Shown here in pieces: positions 1-8,086 of a stretch of 61,373 nt of DNA. Within the stretch, counting starts at the first letter, position 1, and each line of letters starts with the position of its first letter. This stretch comes from Bacteroidaceae bacterium (GTDB lineage: Bacteria > Bacteroidota > Bacteroidia > Bacteroidales > Bacteroidaceae): NCBI GenBank assembly GCA_017520935.1, contig JAFXEF010000034.1:1-61373 (forward strand), read 5' to 3'. Made by a program: the position numbers and the translations under genes. The notes below the pieces were generated by a model. The model saw nothing but the letters and a program-made list of their open reading frames with translations. It ran no database searches and was not told the origin of the DNA.

Positions 1-1
1 C

Positions 2-724
2 ATCTTCAACGAGTCGGCCCGCAAGGAGTTTGGCTTCGAGCTTGGCGATAAGGTACACGGCCATAACGGTGAAGCGCCTGTCGTGGGCTTCTGCGAGGAC
101 TTCAAGTTCCGTCCGCTGCAGTATGGCGTGTCGCCCTTTGCCTTCTACGTGTTCGGTGCCAACGGCTGGCGCGGATACAGCCATCTGTATGTGCGCACCG
201 TTCCGCAGGCCGACATTGCCGCCGTGAAGCAGCACATCACCGACTGCATCATCAAGATGGACGCTAAGGTGACGCCCGACAATGTGGTGATAGACAGTTT
301 CGACAAGGAGCTGGGCGCCGAGTACGAGAAGGAGCAGGAGCTGACGACGCTCATCACCATCTTCTCGGTGCTCTCCATCGTGATATCGCTGCTCGGCGTC
401 TTCGGCCTCGTGTACTTCGAGACTCAGTATCGCCGCCGCGAGATAGCCCTGCGCCGCGTGCATGGTGCGCAGATAAGGGAGATACTGCAGATGTTTGTCG
501 TCCAATATGCCAAGATGGTGGGCATCGCCTTCGTGGTGGCTGCACCCATCAGCATTCTCATCATGATGCGCTGGCTACAGACCTTCGCCTACCACACTCC
601 GCTCCACTGGTGGGTATTCCTCATCGCCCTCGCCATCGTGCTTGCCGTGACCTCGGCCATCGTCGTGGCTCGCTCGTGGAAGGCGGCGCGGGAGAATCCG
701 GTGAATGCGTTGTATAAGGAGTAA
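2..724 (+). CDS. ABC transporter permease, FtsX/MacB family (C-terminal part)
   Basis: The reading frame is open from base 2, so the gene begins upstream of the window; about 240 C-terminal residues are present. The first part is periplasmic (end of a MacB-type core domain). It is followed by a membrane segment (LITIFSVLSIVISLLGVFGL), the conserved cytoplasmic loop with REIALRRVHGA, which in this family contacts the ATPase, and two more membrane segments before the ending NPVNALYKE. The family exports lipoproteins, peptides or drugs, or transmits mechanical force, using a separate ATPase that is not visible here. A histidine kinase/response regulator pair lies convergently downstream; such pairs often control MacB-like exporters in this order, so a regulatory link is plausible but inferred. 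Confidence 0.9.
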   Translation: MFNESARKEFGFELGDKVHGHNGEAPVVGFCEDFKFRPLQYGVSPFAFYVFGANGWRGYSHLYVRTVPQADIAAVKQHITDCIIKMDAKVTPDNVVIDSFDKELGAEYEKEQELTTLITIFSVLSIVISLLGVFGLVYFETQYRRREIALRRVHGAQIREILQMFVVQYAKMVGIAFVVAAPISILIMMRWLQTFAYHTPLHWWVFLIALAIVLAVTSAIVVARSWKAARENPVNALYKE

Positions 725-732
725 AAGGAGAG

Positions 733-764
733 GCCTCCCCCTACCCCTCCCAAGGAGGGGTGAC
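733..764 (+). repeat. Solo REP-like hairpin, same family as the DUF559 cassette termini
   Basis: A 32-base GC-rich sequence containing the hairpin CCCCTCC-CAA-GGAGGGG. It matches the left terminus of the cassette at 33898-34370 in the same orientation with only one missing C and one G-to-A change. It sits just after the permease stop codon, has no nuclease gene beside it, and could also act as a transcription barrier. Confidence 0.8.
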
Positions 765-897
765 TCGGGCATCGCGAAAACGAATAATTGCGGGAAACTT
801 TTCTTCATGGTGTTTGGAGGCTCATTCCCGCGAGCCTCCAGAGGGGTGCGTCAGGAGATTGGCGCACCCTATGCTTTTATATTACTCACATAGGAAC

Positions 898-1887
898 TTA
901 CCTCTCCACGAACTGGAGCGTGAAGGTGGTGCGCACGCCAGGCTGCGACGATACGCTGATGTTGCCGCCGTGTACCATCATAATCTGGTGAGCTAGGGCG
1001 AGGCCGATACCTGAACCGTTCTTCTTCGTAGAATAGAAGGGTTCGAACACATGTTCGAGGCGGTTGTCAGGGATGCCGGGACCATTGTCCGTAACCGTGA
1101 TGTAGGGCACGCCATCGGCCAGTGTGGCACGCACCTCGATACGTGCATCGGCGCACCCATCGAGCGATTGGGCGGCATTGCGCACGAGATTGATGAGCAT
1201 GAGAGTCAAGAGATGAGGGTCAGCAAAGAGGCGCATCCCGGCCGAGGCGTTAAGCTCCAGTTCGCACTGCCCCGTCTCGCTGCGCAACAGGCGACCAAGC
1301 TTGGCAAAGAGATCCTTGACAACAATATGCCGGCACACAGGTTCGGGCACATTGGTCAGCTGATGGTATGAGTTGAGGAAGCGGTCTATACCCTCGGCCT
1401 GCTCATTGATGATGATGAAGCAATCGTGTCGGCGCTTGTGGTCGTAGTCGTCGGGGCGGCTCAGCACGTCGGACGTGAGCGAGAGGATGGGAGCCACGGT
1501 GTTGCGCAGCTCGTGGGTCATCACACGCAGCATGCGGTCGTAGTATTTCTTGCGCCACTCCAACTCGTTGGCCTCGGCCCAATAGAGCTGCAGTATCTCG
1601 TTCATGTCCCTGTTGGCCTCGCCCAGCAAAGGGTCGCGCGAGAGGGGTAAGCGCATCGTGCGGTCGCGGCCACGAATAGCACCGAGGAAGATGCGTAGCT
1701 GGCGGATGGGGAAACGCACGGTGCGGCCAAACCACGCGATGGAGATGCCCAGCGCAACGAACGAGGTGATGACCCACCGCTTGTCGCTTATATATATAAA
1801 TAGGTACAGCATCAGCGTGTAGCTGAGCAGTATGCAGAGCAGCGATGCCACGAGGTGCAGCGTGTAGTGTCGTCTAATAGAAGCCAT
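898..1887 (-). CDS. Sensor histidine kinase
   Basis: Membrane-bound two-component kinase of 329 residues. Two hydrophobic segments (about 10-32 and 38-54) are joined by only a few residues, so almost no periplasmic sensor domain exists. A HAMP-like linker follows. The H-box is MTHELRNTVAPI with phospho-acceptor His125. The ATP-binding domain shows the N-box (LVRNAAQSL), G1 (DNGPGIP), F-box (FEPFYSTK) and G2 (GSGIGLAL). The start codon overlaps the end of the upstream response regulator gene by 14 bases, indicating translational coupling and a cognate pair. The signal sensed is unknown; the lack of an outer loop suggests sensing in the membrane or through a partner such as the neighbouring transporter (inference). 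Confidence 0.93.
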   Translation of the reverse strand: MASIRRHYTLHLVASLLCILLSYTLMLYLFIYISDKRWVITSFVALGISIAWFGRTVRFPIRQLRIFLGAIRGRDRTMRLPLSRDPLLGEANRDMNEILQLYWAEANELEWRKKYYDRMLRVMTHELRNTVAPILSLTSDVLSRPDDYDHKRRHDCFIIINEQAEGIDRFLNSYHQLTNVPEPVCRHIVVKDLFAKLGRLLRSETGQCELELNASAGMRLFADPHLLTLMLINLVRNAAQSLDGCADARIEVRATLADGVPYITVTDNGPGIPDNRLEHVFEPFYSTKKNGSGIGLALAHQIMMVHGGNISVSSQPGVRTTFTLQFVER

Positions 1888-2677
1888 ATTTCTTCAGTTT
1901 GGCATATAAGGTCGGACGGCTCACTCCCAGCCGCTTGGCGGCTATCGTGAGGTTGCGTCCCGAGTCGTCCCATACGTTATATATAAACTGTCTTTCCATC
2001 TCCTCGAGTGTCAGTGTGGGGCTCTCTCCGCCCGAATCCGACACGATGAGCGTGTCGGCCGTCCACCGTGTCCCCTGCGTCATCAGCACCGTGCGCTCTA
2101 TCGTATCTTCCAGTCGGGCAAACTCGCCCCTGCGGGCCATCGCCACGAGGCGTTCCATAGCCTCGCCGGTCACCTCGGGCTCGGGGTGCAAGTAGGTGGC
2201 GGCATAGCGCTTCACGAGCGAGCGTATGTAGGCGTTCACCACAGCCAGTTCATCGCCCTCGTCGGCCTTACGCTGTATCTCCTCATGACGCTTGGCAATG
2301 CTCTCTTCGAGCACCTTTATCAGGTGCTCGTTCTTCCACGGCTTCTGCACGAAGTCGTCGGCTCCCTGCTTCAGCGAGTCTACGGCGAGATCCACATCGC
2401 CGAATGCCGTGATAAGCACCACGGCAGGCGGCATGTCCAAGCTGCTGCGCTGCTTGATGCGCTTGAGCCAAAAGAGACCATCCTGGCCGTCGAGCCTTCC
2501 TGTCCCGAAATTCATGTCGAGCAATACGACATCCACATCGCCACCACCTATCAGCGACGGTATCAGCCTGGGATCCTCCACGGTGATTACCCTCGTGAAG
2601 GCCCCCTTCAGTACAATGCCCAGTGTCTTCAGCACGGCAGCGTTGTCATCAATAACGATTATCTTTGCGTCAGTCAT
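1874..2677 (-). CDS. NtrC-family response regulator lacking the AAA+ core
   Basis: 267 residues. The receiver domain (about 1-125) has the acidic pair D10/D11, phospho-acceptor Asp54 (VVLLDMNF), a Thr/Ala switch (LITAFGD) and Lys in QKPW. Residues 150-210 resemble the C-terminal helical lid of sigma-54 activators (EFARLEDTIERTVLMTQG matches the usual region around GNVRELENVIERAVLL). The end is a Fis-type helix-turn-helix (NLTIAAKRLGVSRPTLYAKLKKYG). Walker A/B motifs and the GAFTGA loop that contacts sigma-54 are absent; full-length relatives are about 440-460 residues. It is therefore probably a DNA-binding regulator that does not remodel sigma-54 polymerase. First gene of a two-gene operon with the kinase. 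Confidence 0.9.
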   Translation of the reverse strand: MTDAKIIVIDDNAAVLKTLGIVLKGAFTRVITVEDPRLIPSLIGGGDVDVVLLDMNFGTGRLDGQDGLFWLKRIKQRSSLDMPPAVVLITAFGDVDLAVDSLKQGADDFVQKPWKNEHLIKVLEESIAKRHEEIQRKADEGDELAVVNAYIRSLVKRYAATYLHPEPEVTGEAMERLVAMARRGEFARLEDTIERTVLMTQGTRWTADTLIVSDSGGESPTLTLEEMERQFIYNVWDDSGRNLTIAAKRLGVSRPTLYAKLKKYGFY

Positions 2678-2683
2678 ACCCTA

Positions 2684-2691
2684 CAAAGGTA
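2684..2691 (-). promoter_or_regulatory. Promoter -7 box of the two-component operon
   Basis: TACCTTTG on the minus strand fits the Bacteroidetes -7 consensus TAnnTTTG exactly. It ends only 7 bases before the response regulator ATG, so the transcript would have almost no leader. Confidence 0.6.
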
Positions 2692-2839
2692 TCTCATTTT
2701 TCCTTTCGAATAATAAGAATTCCCATTTTTTTGAGTTTTTGAGGGGTAAAGTGTAAAGAAACTTTACAGTTATATATCGAAATAGGCTCTATTCCCGATA
2801 ATAGATAATAATTATAGGGTAATTTACAAAAACTATTGC

Positions 2840-2847
2840 TAACTTTG
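2840..2847 (+). promoter_or_regulatory. Promoter -7 box of oxyR
   Basis: TAACTTTG matches TAnnTTTG, 22 bases before the oxyR start codon. No clear TTTG element is visible at the usual upstream distance, which would suit an activator-dependent or weak promoter. Confidence 0.65.
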
Positions 2848-2869
2848 CAGTAAATAAACCGAAGGACGT

Positions 2870-3796
2870 ATGAATATCCAGCAATTAGAGTACATCGTGG
2901 CACTCGACAAGCACCGCCACTTCCAGAGAGCAGCAGAGGCATGCGGCGTGAGCCAACCGACGCTGAGTGCACTGATACAGAAGCTCGAAGAGGAGCTCGA
3001 CCTCACCCTCTTCGACCGAAAGAGCCACCCCATCAGCACGACCGAGAGCGGGCGCATTGTAGTAGACCAGGCACGAGTGGTGCTGTACCATATAGCACAG
3101 CTAAAGGAGATAACACGCTCGGAGAAAGAGTTAGACAGTGGCACTATACGCATAGGAGTGATACCTACCGTGGCTCCCTATATCCTGCCCCGACTGTTCA
3201 AACAGATGCAGCAGATGTTTCCTCAGATAGAACTACGCGCCTTCGAGCTGCGTACGGCCGTCATTATAGAACAGTTGCGCAAGGCTGAGTTGGATATGGC
3301 TATCCTCGCTACGCCATTGGAGCAACCCGACTTCCTTGAGATACCGCTCTACTATGAGAAGTTTGCTGCTTACGTATCGCCAAGCGAGGAACTATATGAG
3401 AAGGAGAAAATCGTGGCACATGAGATGCCCACCGAACATCTATGGGTACTGAAAGAAGGACACTGCATGAGAAACCAGGTGTTCAACTTCTGTCAAACAC
3501 AATCGGTATACTCAACGACCTACGAAGCAGGCAGCATTGATACACTGATAAAAATAGTAGACGAGAACGGAGGCTACACCGTCATCCCCGAGCTGCATCT
3601 ACCCCTGCTACACGAGAAACAACAGCAACACGTGCGCCTACTGTCAGCCCCCACTCCCGTACGTGAGATATCGCTTGTTATCCGTCAAGATTATGTACGC
3701 GAAAGGTTTATAAACTCGGTCGCAGATGCCGTAAAAGAAATTATACCGGAAGAGATGCTTGACACGAGATTGAAAAAGTTTGCTATCAAACTGTAG
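2870..3796 (+). CDS. oxyR: Hydrogen peroxide-sensing LysR-type regulator OxyR
   Basis: 308 residues with an N-terminal LysR winged helix-turn-helix (about 1-60; FQRAAEACGVSQPTLSALIQ) and a periplasmic-binding-like effector domain. The redox motif GHCMRNQVFNFC places cysteines at residues 199 and 208, the same positions as the peroxide-reactive disulfide pair of Escherichia coli OxyR. In the family, oxidation switches on peroxide defence genes such as catalase, alkyl hydroperoxide reductase and Dps; in Bacteroides it governs aerotolerance (established for the family). The gene is transcribed divergently from the two-component operon and appears monocistronic. Confidence 0.95.
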   Translation: MNIQQLEYIVALDKHRHFQRAAEACGVSQPTLSALIQKLEEELDLTLFDRKSHPISTTESGRIVVDQARVVLYHIAQLKEITRSEKELDSGTIRIGVIPTVAPYILPRLFKQMQQMFPQIELRAFELRTAVIIEQLRKAELDMAILATPLEQPDFLEIPLYYEKFAAYVSPSEELYEKEKIVAHEMPTEHLWVLKEGHCMRNQVFNFCQTQSVYSTTYEAGSIDTLIKIVDENGGYTVIPELHLPLLHEKQQQHVRLLSAPTPVREISLVIRQDYVRERFINSVADAVKEIIPEEMLDTRLKKFAIKL

Positions 3797-4185
3797 ATTA
3801 ACAAAATAGAATAATACGCTTAAAGCAATTACAAACCGCTTTATTGTTGTAAATTTGTACAAATATCTACGCGTATCAGCTGACAAAAAAAACACAAACA
3901 AATACGTACAATATCTATATCTGATTTTGCACAATATCACAATAGTCGCCCAAGGGGGAATGAGCTGTAAGACAAGGGACAAGAGTGACATACCATCAAG
4001 ACACTTACCGCACTCGTTTTGACCTGCCGTGATGTATTCAGCCAAGTTTTTTATAGCTTCATAGACATAGTTTCAAAAAATAGTTGTACCTTTACACGTG
4101 ATAAAGTATGCCAAGACATTTTGGCACTTTAACAGAAGAACAAGAAACGACATCCATTTATATCAATTCATAAAACCAAACAGTT
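3797..4185 (+). other. Intergenic region between oxyR and tkt
   Basis: 389 bases of AT-rich DNA without a convincing gene. A minus-strand open frame here has no recognisable features and runs antisense into the oxyR end. A weak promoter-like TACCTTTA lies at 4087-4094, about 90 bases before tkt. I see no strong hairpin or RNA gene. Confidence 0.5.
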
Positions 4186-6201
4186 ATGAACGACAAGAAA
4201 ATTATGAACAGAGCAGCCGACAACATTCGCATCTTGGCTGCATCAATGGTAGAAAAAGCTAAGTCTGGTCACCCTGGTGGCGCTATGGGTGGTGCCGACT
4301 TCATCAACGTGCTCTATAGCGAGTTCCTTGAATACGACCCCAAGAACCCCTACTGGGAAGGTCGCGACCGCTTCTTCCTCGACCCCGGTCACATGGCTCC
4401 CATGCTCTATGCCCAGCTGGCATTGGCAGGCAAATTCACCCTTGACGAACTGGCCCAGCTACGCCAGTGGGGAAGCCCCACTCCCGGTCACCCCGAAGTG
4501 GATCTCGCGCGCGGCATCGAAAACACATCGGGTCCCCTCGGCCAAGGGCACACCTTCGCTGTGGGTGCTGCCATCGCAGCCAAGTTCCTCAAGGCTCGCC
4601 TGGGCGATGTAATGAGCCAGACAATCTACGCTTACATCTCTGACGGTGGTGTACAGGAGGAAATCTCGCAGGGTGCCGGCCGTATCGCCGGCCATCTGGG
4701 TCTTGACAACCTCATCATGTTCTACGACTCTAACGACATACAGCTCTCGACCACTTGCCACGAGGTGACATGTGAGGATGTAGCCAAGAAGTATGAGGCA
4801 TGGAACTGGAAGGTCATCACCATCAACGGTAATGATGCCGACGAGATACGCGCTGCCATCATCGAGGCCAAGGCCGAGAAGGAGCGTCCCACACTCATCA
4901 TCGGCAAGACCATCATGGGCAAGGGTGCCCTCAAGGCAGATTGCAGCAGCTACGAGAACAACTGCGCCACCCATGGCGCTCCCCTCGGAGGCGATGCTTA
5001 TGTCAACACCATCAAGAACCTCGGTGGCGACCCCGAGAACCCATTCCAGATATTCCCCGAGGTACAGGAGCTCTATGCCAAGCGTGCTGCCGAGCTGGAG
5101 AAGATCGTATCCGAGAAGTATGCCGCCAAGGCTGCTTGGGCAGCCGAGAACCCCGACCTCGCCGTGAAGATGGCCGAGTGGTTTGCCGGCAAGGCTCCAC
5201 AGGTCGACTGGAGCGCCATCCAGCAGAAAGCCAACGACGCTACACGCTCAGCCTCGGCTACCGTACTGGGTGCACTCGCCACACAGGTGGAGAACATGAT
5301 CTGCGCATCGGCCGACCTCTCCAACTCTGACAAGACCGACGGCTTCCTCAAGAAGACCCACGCACTCGTGAAAGGTGACTTCAGCGGTGCCTTCTTCCAG
5401 GCCGGTGTAGCCGAACTCACCATGGCCTGCTGCTGCATCGGTATGGCTTTGCACGGTGGTGTGATTGCAGCTTGCGGAACCTTCTTCGTATTCTCAGACT
5501 ACATGAAGCCTGCCGTACGTATGGCTGCCCTCATGGAACTGCCCGTGAAGTTCATCTGGACACACGATGCCTTCCGTGTAGGTGAGGATGGGCCTACCCA
5601 TGAACCCGTGGAGCAGGAGGCACAGATTCGCTTGATGGAGAAACTGAAAAACCATAAGGGTCACAACTCAATGCTCGTGCTCCGCCCCGCCGACGCTCAG
5701 GAGACCACCGAGTGCTGGCGCTTGGCTATGGAAAACACCACTACGCCTACCGCCCTCATCCTCTCTCGCCAGAACATTGCCGACCTGCCCGCTGGCAACG
5801 ACTATGCCCAGGCTGCCAAGGGTGCCTACGTGGTAGCAGGCTCTGATGCCGATGCCGACGTAGTGCTCGTAGCTTCGGGCTCTGAGGTATCAACCCTCGT
5901 TGCCGGTGCCGAGCTACTGCGCAAGGATGGCGTGAAGTGTTCGATCGTGAGCGTACCTTCTGAGGGACTCTTCCGCAGCCAGTGCCCCGAGTATCAGGCT
6001 CAGGTGCTGCCCGCCGGTGTAAAGAAGTTTGGTCTCACTGCCGGTTTGCCCGTCAACCTCCAGGGTCTCGTGCCTGCCCACGAAGGCAAGGTATGGGGTC
6101 TCGAAAGCTTCGGATTCTCAGCTCCTTACAAGGTGCTCGACGAAAAGTTGGGCTTCACCGCCGAGAATGTGTACAATCAGGTGAAAGCGCTACTCAATTA
6201 A
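4186..6201 (+). CDS. tkt: Transketolase
   Basis: 671 residues, the normal length for full transketolase. It transfers two-carbon ketol units between sugar phosphates in the non-oxidative pentose phosphate pathway, using thiamine diphosphate and a divalent metal. The N-terminal cofactor domain starts with the conserved SGHPGGAMGGAD stretch and includes GPLGQGHTFAVGAA and the metal/diphosphate region. The middle domain contains the catalytic Glu region and the signature TWTHDAFRVGEDGPTHEPVEQ (seen here as IWTHDAFRVGEDGPTHEP). The C-terminal domain follows. The start ATG is supported by alignment to the family N-terminus. rpiB follows in the same orientation, giving a pentose phosphate pair. Confidence 0.97.
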   Translation: MNDKKIMNRAADNIRILAASMVEKAKSGHPGGAMGGADFINVLYSEFLEYDPKNPYWEGRDRFFLDPGHMAPMLYAQLALAGKFTLDELAQLRQWGSPTPGHPEVDLARGIENTSGPLGQGHTFAVGAAIAAKFLKARLGDVMSQTIYAYISDGGVQEEISQGAGRIAGHLGLDNLIMFYDSNDIQLSTTCHEVTCEDVAKKYEAWNWKVITINGNDADEIRAAIIEAKAEKERPTLIIGKTIMGKGALKADCSSYENNCATHGAPLGGDAYVNTIKNLGGDPENPFQIFPEVQELYAKRAAELEKIVSEKYAAKAAWAAENPDLAVKMAEWFAGKAPQVDWSAIQQKANDATRSASATVLGALATQVENMICASADLSNSDKTDGFLKKTHALVKGDFSGAFFQAGVAELTMACCCIGMALHGGVIAACGTFFVFSDYMKPAVRMAALMELPVKFIWTHDAFRVGEDGPTHEPVEQEAQIRLMEKLKNHKGHNSMLVLRPADAQETTECWRLAMENTTTPTALILSRQNIADLPAGNDYAQAAKGAYVVAGSDADADVVLVASGSEVSTLVAGAELLRKDGVKCSIVSVPSEGLFRSQCPEYQAQVLPAGVKKFGLTAGLPVNLQGLVPAHEGKVWGLESFGFSAPYKVLDEKLGFTAENVYNQVKALLN

Positions 6202-6230
6202 AAATTAAAAATTAAGAATTAAGAATACCC

Positions 6231-6300
6231 TGTCATCCTGAACGAAGTGAAGGATCTCGCATTGCACTTTGCGAGATTCTTCGTTTCACTCAGAATGACA
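6231..6300. repeat. Palindromic intergenic repeat (TGTCATCCTGAACG family), copy 1
   Basis: Two 30-base arms (6231-6260 and 6271-6300) are imperfect reverse complements around a 10-base loop, beginning TGTCATCCTGAACGAAGTGA. A related copy lies at 10222-10306. It separates tkt from rpiB and would form a strong hairpin in the transcript, so it may lower read-through or stabilise the tkt message. Confidence 0.8.
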
Positions 6301-6326
6301 ATAGACAAAACTCCCTTTTTAATTCA

Positions 6327-6761
6327 ATGAAACTGATTGGACTTGCCAGCGACCACGCTGGCTATGAGCTGAAAGAATACGTGAAGCAATGGCTCGATGC
6401 CAAAGGCTGGGAATACAAGGACTTCGGCACACACAGCGCCGACAGCTGTGACTATGCCGACTATGCCCACCCGTTGGCCGAGGCCGTAGAGAGCGGCGAG
6501 TGCTACCCCGGCATAGCCATCTGCGGCAGTGGCGAAGGCATCAGCATGACCCTCAACAAGCATCAGGGCATACGTGCCGGATTGTGCTGGATACCCGAGA
6601 TAGCCCATCTCATCCGCCAGCACAACGATGCCAACGTGCTCGTGATGCCCGGCCGCTTCATCGACACCGCCACGGCAGCCGCCATCATGGAGGAGTTCTT
6701 CACCACCCCCTTCGAGGGCGGACGCCACCAGGCACGCATCGACAAGATTCCCGTACGGTGA
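6327..6761 (+). CDS. rpiB: Ribose-5-phosphate isomerase B
   Basis: 144 residues, the standard length of the RpiB/LacAB family. It interconverts ribose 5-phosphate and ribulose 5-phosphate. Seen in the sequence: the N-terminal LASDHAGYELKE motif (phosphate binding and the conserved Asp-His), the active-site loop AICGSGEGISMTLNK with the catalytic cysteine, and GIRAGLCW. It follows tkt by 125 bases with a palindromic repeat in between, so co-transcription is likely but the repeat may attenuate it. A strong terminator closes the unit. Confidence 0.95.
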   Translation: MKLIGLASDHAGYELKEYVKQWLDAKGWEYKDFGTHSADSCDYADYAHPLAEAVESGECYPGIAICGSGEGISMTLNKHQGIRAGLCWIPEIAHLIRQHNDANVLVMPGRFIDTATAAAIMEEFFTTPFEGGRHQARIDKIPVR

Positions 6762-6782
6762 CCCACCACACGCACTATACAA

Positions 6783-6816
6783 GAGAGGGTGTGTCAAACG
6801 CGACACACCCTCTTTT
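6783..6816 (+). terminator. Rho-independent terminator after rpiB
   Basis: Perfect 11-bp stem (GAGGGTGTGTC, 6785-6795, pairing with 6802-6812) with a six-base loop, followed by TTTT. Its A-rich other side means it may also stop the convergent minus-strand gene that ends at 6838. Confidence 0.9.
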
Positions 6817-6837
6817 CCTTTTCCTACAGAAGCATCC

Positions 6838-7791
6838 TCACTTGATGTCCTCGATATTCACCAGTTTGTTTGCAATGGCATATATGATGAGACCTGCGGT
6901 GGTATGAATCTGCAACTTCTGTGAGATATTGCGCCGATGGGTAGTGACCGTATGTACCGAGAGGAAGAGCGTGTCGGCAATCTCCTTGCTGCTCATCCCC
7001 TTGGTGATGCAGACGAGAATATCCTTCTCCCTGTCGCTCAGCGCATCCAGTTTCTCCTTCTCCACCACCTCACCATCGCCGTCATCGGTATAGAGCACAG
7101 GTTGGCTACATTTCAGGTTCTGCTCAATGAGCCTCACGGCAGGCACAAACAGTTCGTCCTCAATCAGGCAGTGTGAGGTCAAGTCCTGCTCGCAAAGGAG
7201 AATATCCAGCAACACAGCCCCCAACAGATAGTTGTTCTTCTCGGGATAGTAACGGATGATGATATCCTTCAGCTCCTTCAGTTTCTCGCTGATGCCCGTG
7301 TGCTTACCTGCAAAGTCCGAGATGGTGAAGTCCCTATTGAGGAACCCCTGCGAAAGCTGTTCCACATAAGAAAACACCACTTCATTCTCATACTCCATGT
7401 GCTTGCGCACCTCGGTCACATATTCATCGTAGAAACGCACAATGAGCATGGCGATGTCGTTGCCGCCCGAGCAGTCGATAGCCTCAATGAGCTTGCGCCG
7501 CAGATTGGGGAGGTTGAAGTCGAGGAAATACTCATGCGCCTGCTTCAGGTAGCCTATCAGCGAGGGCAGCGACACCACCTCGTAGCTATAGTCCTTCTCC
7601 GACACGAAGTTGGCCACCTCCAAGAAGGTAGCCTCATCCACGCCATGCATCCCACACACCTCGCGCACCGTCTTGTCGCCAAAGCCCAGCGAGATGCCGA
7701 AGCGCCCCATCACGAGTATCAATGCGCTGTTGTCTTTGACCAAGTCACGCATCTTATCGCCGTAGCAGTATCCCTTAACACTGTTCATCAC
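6838..7791 (-). CDS. Di-iron hemerythrin (YtfE/RIC-like) and LuxR-type HTH fusion regulator
   Basis: 317 residues in three parts. Residues about 10-65 resemble the ScdA_N domain of RIC/YtfE proteins, but the usual Cys-Cys pair is replaced. Residues about 80-220 are a hemerythrin-like four-helix bundle with all six di-iron ligand positions of YtfE: His86, His131, Glu135, His164, His207 and Glu211, including two HxxxE pairs. Residues about 248-310 are a LuxR/GerE helix-turn-helix (LSDREKDILVCITKGMSSKEIADTL, then SVHTVTTHRRNI). YtfE-type proteins handle iron-centre damage from nitric oxide or oxidants; the fusion suggests a transcription factor sensing NO, oxygen or redox through a di-iron site (inference). 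It is a single gene facing the tkt-rpiB terminator. Confidence 0.88.
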   Translation of the reverse strand: MMNSVKGYCYGDKMRDLVKDNSALILVMGRFGISLGFGDKTVREVCGMHGVDEATFLEVANFVSEKDYSYEVVSLPSLIGYLKQAHEYFLDFNLPNLRRKLIEAIDCSGGNDIAMLIVRFYDEYVTEVRKHMEYENEVVFSYVEQLSQGFLNRDFTISDFAGKHTGISEKLKELKDIIIRYYPEKNNYLLGAVLLDILLCEQDLTSHCLIEDELFVPAVRLIEQNLKCSQPVLYTDDGDGEVVEKEKLDALSDREKDILVCITKGMSSKEIADTLFLSVHTVTTHRRNISQKLQIHTTAGLIIYAIANKLVNIEDIK

Positions 7792-7815
7792 CTATGTCTT
7801 TTCATTTTCGCGTTG

Positions 7816-7823
7816 CAAATTTA
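7816..7823 (-). promoter_or_regulatory. Promoter -7 box of the hemerythrin-LuxR gene
   Basis: TAAATTTG on the minus strand matches TAnnTTTG, 24 bases before the start codon. Confidence 0.6.
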
Positions 7824-8031
7824 CTTATTTATCAGCAGATACACAATACCGAGAATTCAGCAAAAAGGGCACCGGCAGATGCCTACAAATACTAAAAGTT
7901 GGGTATAGTATCGCCTAGCACGCTGATGCATTAGCGTGCCATCGCTCCTACACACAAATGGCTATTGCACGTAAGAGGCATTGGGTAGAATTTACCAAAA
8001 TTTAGGTATTTCCCATTTGTAGAACCTGGCG

Positions 8032-8039
8032 TAATTTTG
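8032..8039 (+). promoter_or_regulatory. Promoter -7 box of the porin/cytochrome operon
   Basis: TAATTTTG matches TAnnTTTG, about 48 bases before the porin start. It probably drives the genes from 8087 to 17070. Confidence 0.6.
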
Positions 8040-8086
8040 CAGCGAAAAAACGGACAATGCCAATGCATATTTATAAACTCAAGACA

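Noticed and set aside
3644..4045. A minus-strand open frame of 133 codons between oxyR and tkt
   Set aside because: Overlaps the oxyR end, has no recognisable motif, no promoter box in front of it and AT-rich composition.
6838..7791. An ordinary LuxR-type response regulator with a receiver domain
   Set aside because: The N-terminal part has no receiver-domain Asp motif or Lys switch; it has the hemerythrin-type ligand set instead.
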